Positions 32,980 through 36,585 of a DNA stretch of 36,585 nucleotides are shown in pieces. The stretch is from the NCBI GenBank assembly GCA_026992635.1, contig JALWYU010000098.1:1-36585 (forward strand). Reading direction: 5' to 3'. Under the pieces are notes generated by a model. That model had not been told where the DNA came from. It saw nothing but the letters and a program-made list of their open reading frames with translations, and made no database searches. The stretch is from Bacteroidota bacterium (lineage in GTDB: Bacteria > Bacteroidota > Bacteroidia > JAADEI01). The translations under genes and the position numbers were made by a program. Each line of letters starts with the position of its first letter. The first letter of the stretch is position 1.

Positions 32980-33978
32980 ATGGGCTGGCGGAGGAACTGG
33001 GTTTGGGGCGTGGGTTTTGGTCTGGTGTTTGGGTTGCAGGGTTGCATGCCAATTTCGTTTGATCGGCCATTACCGGATGGTGTGCAGGATATGGAACGTA
33101 TTCCTGAGGAGTTTCAGGGTTTGTATGTGCGTGATGATGTGTGGTTGAAGTTTTGGGGTTTGGGATTGGGATCGGATGCGCTCTATCTTGCAGCCCAGTT
33201 GTTGCCTGGTATTTTGGTTGTAAAAGATAGGGAACTGGATTTGTTATTTGTGGGGCATGCCACACGGTATGTTCTGTCTGGTTGGAATGGTCGTTGTGGT
33301 TCTGGGGGACGTGTATTTCTGCGCCGGTGGCAGCAGGATTGGTACGTGATGAACTTTGAGGAGCGGAATAAAGAGGGGCAATGTGTTTATATTCCGTGGT
33401 TAGTGCAATTTCGTGGACGAGATACGTTGTATGTTGCAGTGGTGTACTTGGAGATGAAGAAGGTGAGCATGGATTTGGGCAGTGAGGGGGGAGAGGAATG
33501 GCTTTTGACGATGGTGCGTGAACAGGCAGGTGATCAGCTGGAGGTGCTGGGCACGCTTGATACTTCGGTTATGGGTGGTTGTGTTCAGCCGCCTGTGTTG
33601 TGGGTGTCCAGTGGTTTGCGAGAAGAGAGGCGAGAGGAGATTGAGGAATGCCCGTATATGGCAGTTCGTTTGAAACCTTCTTCATCGGTTTTGCCATACT
33701 TTGCTCAGAAGGCGGTAGAGGTCCGTAGGGAAGTTCAGGGTGTGCTGGTGCGGGCATGGCGTGATCGGTTTACCGATGTCCTGAAAGCAATGCACGAGGA
33801 CCAAGCATTGCTACCCGAGGTGCTTCAGGAGGATTATCAGCGTCTTTTAGTGATTGCACGGAAATACGACATTTCCCTGTCTGCTGAGGAGGAGATGGAT
33901 CGGGAAGTTGGTGAATCAGAGGGAGAAACGGTGAATCTCATGGTGGCAGTTTTGCGGTATTTGCGCATTCGGGAATAG
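32980..33978 (+). CDS. Unrecognised lipoprotein
   Basis: About 332 residues; I do not recognise the family. The start is set by a lipoprotein signal peptide: basic MGWRRN, hydrophobic VWGVGFGLVFG, lipobox LQGC. After the Cys come a Pro/Asp-rich segment and PEEFQGLYVRDD, a phrase resembling other Bacteroidota lipoproteins that begin with an F-x-G-x-Y strand. The central region is strand-rich and the last ~120 residues are helical and charged. No enzymatic motif is visible. The frame extends 24 codons upstream without signal features. Divergent from the FemAB-like gene; a 166 bp gap follows. Confidence 0.6.
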   Translation: MGWRRNWVWGVGFGLVFGLQGCMPISFDRPLPDGVQDMERIPEEFQGLYVRDDVWLKFWGLGLGSDALYLAAQLLPGILVVKDRELDLLFVGHATRYVLSGWNGRCGSGGRVFLRRWQQDWYVMNFEERNKEGQCVYIPWLVQFRGRDTLYVAVVYLEMKKVSMDLGSEGGEEWLLTMVREQAGDQLEVLGTLDTSVMGGCVQPPVLWVSSGLREERREEIEECPYMAVRLKPSSSVLPYFAQKAVEVRREVQGVLVRAWRDRFTDVLKAMHEDQALLPEVLQEDYQRLLVIARKYDISLSAEEEMDREVGESEGETVNLMVAVLRYLRIRE

Positions 33979-34095
33979 TGGTGTTGGTAGAAGGGTGATA
34001 TGAGGTGTGGGATGTGATTGTAAGCGTTTGGTTTTTGGGCATTTTTTGTTGATGTTTGGCTTGGGATGTGTGCAGGGCGTTTTGGAGAAGTGCAG

Positions 34096-34103
34096 TACCT
34101 TAA
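34096..34103 (+). promoter_or_regulatory. Promoter-like octamer upstream of the SDR gene
   Basis: TACCTTAA, about 42 bp before the SDR ATG, in the 166 bp gap after the lipoprotein gene. It shares TACCTTA with the elements before gldK and dxr. No TTTG lies at the usual spacing. The rest of this gap is G/T-rich without visible structure. Confidence 0.3.
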
Positions 34104-34144
34104 GTAGTAGAGTGTGATTTTGGATGGTACTGGCAAACGGTGGT

Positions 34145-35128
34145 ATGATGGGTGGTCGGATTCTGGTTACTGGTGCGTGTGGTCAGATTGGCACGGAGTT
34201 GATTCAGGTGTTGAAGGGTGTAGTAGGTGAGGCTAGGATTGTGTCGCTGGATATTCGGGATGTGGGAGGGTCGTCGTGGCTGGATACGGTGTTTATTCGT
34301 GGGGATGTTCGTGATCGGGAGTTGTTGTTTCGTGTGGTTCGTGAGTTTCGTGTAGAGGTGATTTATCATTTGGCGGCGTTGTTGAGTGCGACGGGCGAGC
34401 GTCGTCCGGAGGAAGCCTGGACAATCAATATGGATTCGTTATGGCATGTGTTGATGATTGCGAAGGAGGTGGATCATGTTCGTCAGGTGTTTTGGCCCAG
34501 TTCCATAGCGGTGTTTGGTCCGACGACGCCGAAGGAGCGTGTGCCACAGGTTACGGTGATGGAGCCCAATACGATTTACGGGATTACGAAGCTGGCGGGC
34601 GAGCGTCTCTGTGAGTATTTTTGTCGTCGGTGGCAGGTGGATGTTCGCGGTTTGCGCTATCCGGGGCTGATCAGTTATCGGTCGTTGCCCGGCGGGGGTA
34701 CAACCGATTATGCCGTGGAAATTTTCTTTGCTGCGCTACGTGAAGGCAGGTACACGTGTTATTTGTCGGCGGATCGGTGCTTGCCCATGATGTACATAGA
34801 CGATGCGATTCGGGGGACGCTGGAATTGATGGATGCGCCGCGCAGTGCTTTGCGCTATACGGTTTACAATTTTGCGGCGATTTCGTTCAGTCCGTCGGAG
34901 CTGGAGTCTGCGATTCGTGCGCACTTACCGGATTTTGAAGTGGAATATAAGCCGGACTATCGGGATGCGATTGCGGCACAGTGGCCCTGCTCAATAGATG
35001 ACGGGGCGGCGCGGGAGGATTGGGGCTGGGCACATCGGTATGATCTCCCGGCACTGGTCAAAGTGATGCTGGAAGGTGTGCGTCAGCGGATTCGTGAGGA
35101 GGCGGTGGGGTTGTCGTCGCCGTCTTAA
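34145..35128 (+). CDS. NAD-dependent epimerase/dehydratase, short-chain threonine dehydrogenase type
   Basis: About 327 residues. N-terminal Rossmann loop TGACGQIG, a catalytic SSIAVFG strand, YGITKLAGE (YxxxK) and the long motif VRGLRYPGLISY followed by LPGGGTTDYAVEIF. These are typical of the SDR-type L-threonine 3-dehydrogenase, which oxidises threonine to 2-amino-3-ketobutyrate, and distinguish it from UDP-sugar epimerases. No glycine C-acetyltransferase (kbl) gene is in the window. ATGs at 34124, 34145 and 34148 are possible; those at 34145/34148 start right at the first strand. The stop overlaps that of convergent rplS by 4 bp. Confidence 0.85.
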   Translation: MMGGRILVTGACGQIGTELIQVLKGVVGEARIVSLDIRDVGGSSWLDTVFIRGDVRDRELLFRVVREFRVEVIYHLAALLSATGERRPEEAWTINMDSLWHVLMIAKEVDHVRQVFWPSSIAVFGPTTPKERVPQVTVMEPNTIYGITKLAGERLCEYFCRRWQVDVRGLRYPGLISYRSLPGGGTTDYAVEIFFAALREGRYTCYLSADRCLPMMYIDDAIRGTLELMDAPRSALRYTVYNFAAISFSPSELESAIRAHLPDFEVEYKPDYRDAIAAQWPCSIDDGAAREDWGWAHRYDLPALVKVMLEGVRQRIREEAVGLSSPS

Positions 35129-35535
35129 ACGTTAGATGATGGAGAAGCGGATTGGTCGGTGTCCTGTGGTTGTTTTTGATTTTTGGGTTTGCGCTCACGG
35201 ATTTTGACCTGTGTGAAGACTTTTTCACGGACATAGAAGAGGCGGGCACGTCGTGGTTTCCCCTGGCGATGAACCTCAATTCGGTCTAGCAAAGGCGAGT
35301 AAAGCGGAAAGATGCGTTCTACGCCGACGCCTTCTGTGACTTTTCGTACGGTAATGGTGGTTCGGATACCCTGATTGCGAATCTGGATGACAAGTCCTGT
35401 GAAGGGCTGGATACGCTCGCGCTCGCCTTCTTTGATTTTCCAGTAGACCGTGATCCAGTCTCCAGGATGGATTTCCGGCAATTCTTTTTTTCGTGTTTGA
35501 ATCCAGCTTTCTTCAATTTGGCGGACCATGTCCAT
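35125..35535 (-). CDS. rplS: 50S ribosomal protein L19
   Basis: 136 residues. The L19 core is complete: HPGDWITVYWKIKEGER, RIQPFTGLVIQIRNQG, VRKVTEGVGVERIFPLYSPL and IEVHRQGKPRRARLFYVRE. L19 sits at the 30S-50S interface. About 25 extra polar residues at the C-terminus (KPKNQKQPQDTD ...) extend beyond the minimal ~115. In many bacteria rplS lies with rpsP-rimM-trmD; here it stands alone, convergent with the SDR gene and 70 bp downstream of the WecA-like gene. A start at 35529 (Met3) is an alternative. Confidence 0.95.
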   Translation of the reverse strand: MDMVRQIEESWIQTRKKELPEIHPGDWITVYWKIKEGERERIQPFTGLVIQIRNQGIRTTITVRKVTEGVGVERIFPLYSPLLDRIEVHRQGKPRRARLFYVREKVFTQVKIRERKPKNQKQPQDTDQSASPSSNV

Positions 35536-35590
35536 GGCTCCCCCAATTTTTTCATACTATCGGCTTAGAGCAAACAACCAGAGATTTGGC

Positions 35591-35605
35591 GGGAAAAGTT
35601 CCCGG
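35591..35605 (-). terminator. Possible weak terminator after the WecA-like gene
   Basis: An inverted repeat CGGGAA / TTCCCG with a 3-base loop begins directly after the WecA-like stop codon on the minus strand. No U-tract follows on that strand, so it may only pause or protect the 3' end. It lies between the WecA-like gene and rplS (70 bp gap), so read-through into rplS is possible. Confidence 0.3.
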
Positions 35606-36585
35606 TCAGGTACAGGGTTTGGTGTGAGGTTGTCGGAAGTCGCCGTGTGTCAGTCGGACAGCACGCCAGTAAGATATCAAAAGTCCAGCCAGCAAAAGAA
35701 GCAATCCGGTCATTGCAATGATCCATAGTTCAATTTGTAGCCAGCCCACAACTTTGCTCAGGAACAAGCCCAAAAAAAGACCATGGAGCAAAGCGACAAT
35801 TCCAAGTGTTTGGCTTTCGGAGTGCGTACGATAGTACAGCCAGTGGTTGAAATGATCCCGTCCACCTGCCCAAAACGGATAACGGCGCAATAATCTGCCC
35901 ACTACGACGGCAAACAGGTCCAGGAGGGGATAGCCGCCCTGTAATCCCAAGAGGAGGAGTCCCCACACCGAACACACCGAAAACTTTGCGGGTAAAACAG
36001 ACCGTGTGAGCCAAAAACTCAACGTGGCAACATACGCGCCAATGGGCAGCGACCCCTTATCGCCGGCGAAAATCCGGGAAGGCGGTAAATTGACACTCAA
36101 AAACCCGGCACAGGCAATGAGGAAAGCGGTTAACGTCAGTGGATGATTCAAAGGACTGAGTGGCGAGGCGCCAGTCCAGAACAATGCGGTGCTCGCCAAA
36201 AGATGCACGAGAAATAAAAGTCCCAGCATGCCATCCATATTGTCTACGAAGTTCCAGGCATTCATCAAAGCCACACACCAGAGGATAAAAAATGCCTGCT
36301 CACAGAACGTAAGTTCCTGACGATCAGGCAAAGCATGGTTCAGTGCATACAACCAGAACAAAGCGGTAATTGCCTGACCCAAAAGCTTAAGAAGGGGCTG
36401 AGTGCCAAGGGTGTCATCCAACCAACCCACAAGGAAAGTGACGAGCCAGGCGGTGATGAGCCAGGGAAATGCAAGCGAGTCCGCACCGAGAAAAAAGCCA
36501 GAAAGAAGAAAAGCGACAAGGAGACTAAGCAGGAAGAGCCAACCGCCGGTGGTGGGTTTGGAATGGGGGTTCCAGCGGGTGGGGG
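35606..36585 (-). CDS. WecA/TagO/MraY-family phosphoglycosyl transferase (partial)
   Basis: Truncated: the frame stays open to the right edge, so the true start is outside; at least 326 residues are present. The membrane-enzyme motifs are all visible: an N-terminal PHSKPTTGG segment (usual HxxPTPxxGG), VGWLDD with the Asp pair, NAWNFVDNMDGMLG, IFAGDKGSLPIG (FxGDxGS) and GGRDHFNHWLY with the HxxH-like histidines. About nine or ten membrane helices. Such enzymes transfer a HexNAc-1-phosphate from a UDP-sugar to undecaprenyl phosphate, the first step of O-antigen, teichoic-acid or exopolysaccharide synthesis; the sugar cannot be told. The carrier derives from the product of UppS encoded in this window. 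Confidence 0.88.
   Translation of the reverse strand, partial: PTRWNPHSKPTTGGWLFLLSLLVAFLLSGFFLGADSLAFPWLITAWLVTFLVGWLDDTLGTQPLLKLLGQAITALFWLYALNHALPDRQELTFCEQAFFILWCVALMNAWNFVDNMDGMLGLLFLVHLLASTALFWTGASPLSPLNHPLTLTAFLIACAGFLSVNLPPSRIFAGDKGSLPIGAYVATLSFWLTRSVLPAKFSVCSVWGLLLLGLQGGYPLLDLFAVVVGRLLRRYPFWAGGRDHFNHWLYYRTHSESQTLGIVALLHGLFLGLFLSKVVGWLQIELWIIAMTGLLLLLAGLLISYWRAVRLTHGDFRQPHTKPCT

Noticed and set aside
1-36585. Mobile elements, tRNA/rRNA genes, toxin-antitoxin or phage-defence genes
   Set aside because: Looked for in all gaps; gaps are at most about 200 bp and show no transposase, terminal inverted repeats, tRNA cloverleaf or such gene pairs.

Overview
The window looks like a chromosomal segment of a Bacteroidota bacterium. 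The main evidence is a near-complete type IX secretion (T9SS) core in the order porP/sprF, gldK, gldL, gldM, gldN (25.6-31.9 kb). A large secreted subtilase in the same window carries SprB repeats and a T9SS-type C-terminal sorting domain, and there are further Bacteroidota-typical families (a helix-hairpin-helix/outer-membrane barrel fusion, a LuxE-like acyl ligase, DUF4159). Base composition is about half G+C or slightly more. No species can be named from the sequence alone. No rRNA, tRNA, CRISPR array, insertion sequence or phage gene was seen, and coding density is very high, with no gene-free stretch above about 200 bases.

Layout. (1) 0-3.3 kb, minus strand: a DUF3108 envelope protein, a TPR protein, a DUF4159 protein and a ComF-type phosphoribosyltransferase, partly overlapping. 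(2) 3.4-11.8 kb, plus strand: an envelope-biogenesis run of a PorV/PorQ-like barrel, a helix-hairpin-helix/barrel fusion, UppS (undecaprenyl diphosphate synthase), BamA, an OmpH/Skp chaperone and a LuxE-like adenylate-forming acyl ligase. (3) 11.8-24.5 kb, minus strand: a long gene train reading dxr, pepA, pdxA, an MBL-fold hydrolase, a GT4 glycosyltransferase, rel (ppGpp synthase/hydrolase), purA and the secreted S8 protease. Several of these genes overlap by 20-38 bp. (4) 24.6-31.9 kb, plus strand: an RsbW-like ATPase, ybeY, then porP-gldK-gldL-gldM-gldN. (5) 31.8-36.6 kb: a FemAB/GNAT-like protein (-), an unrecognised lipoprotein (+), a threonine-dehydrogenase-type SDR (+), ribosomal protein L19 (-) and a WecA/TagO-like phosphoglycosyl transferase (-) that runs off the right edge.

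How the genes fit together. Dxr starts the MEP isoprenoid pathway and UppS makes the polyprenyl carrier, which the WecA-like enzyme loads with sugar phosphate. BamA and Skp insert and escort outer-membrane proteins such as the PorP, PorV-like and HhH-barrel proteins. The T9SS would export the SprB-repeat protease encoded 10 kb away. Rel and PurA couple stringent control to purine synthesis.

Points for a second look: a strong G+T bias of the plus strand from about 24 to 35 kb that ignores gene direction and fades abruptly near 35.2-35.6 kb; a recurring promoter-like octamer near TAYCTTAY; a cluster of GGTCAA half-sites and a perfect palindrome between gldK and gldL; the exact 75-residue, four-cysteine period of the protease repeats; and the orphan LuxE-like ligase behind bamA-skp.
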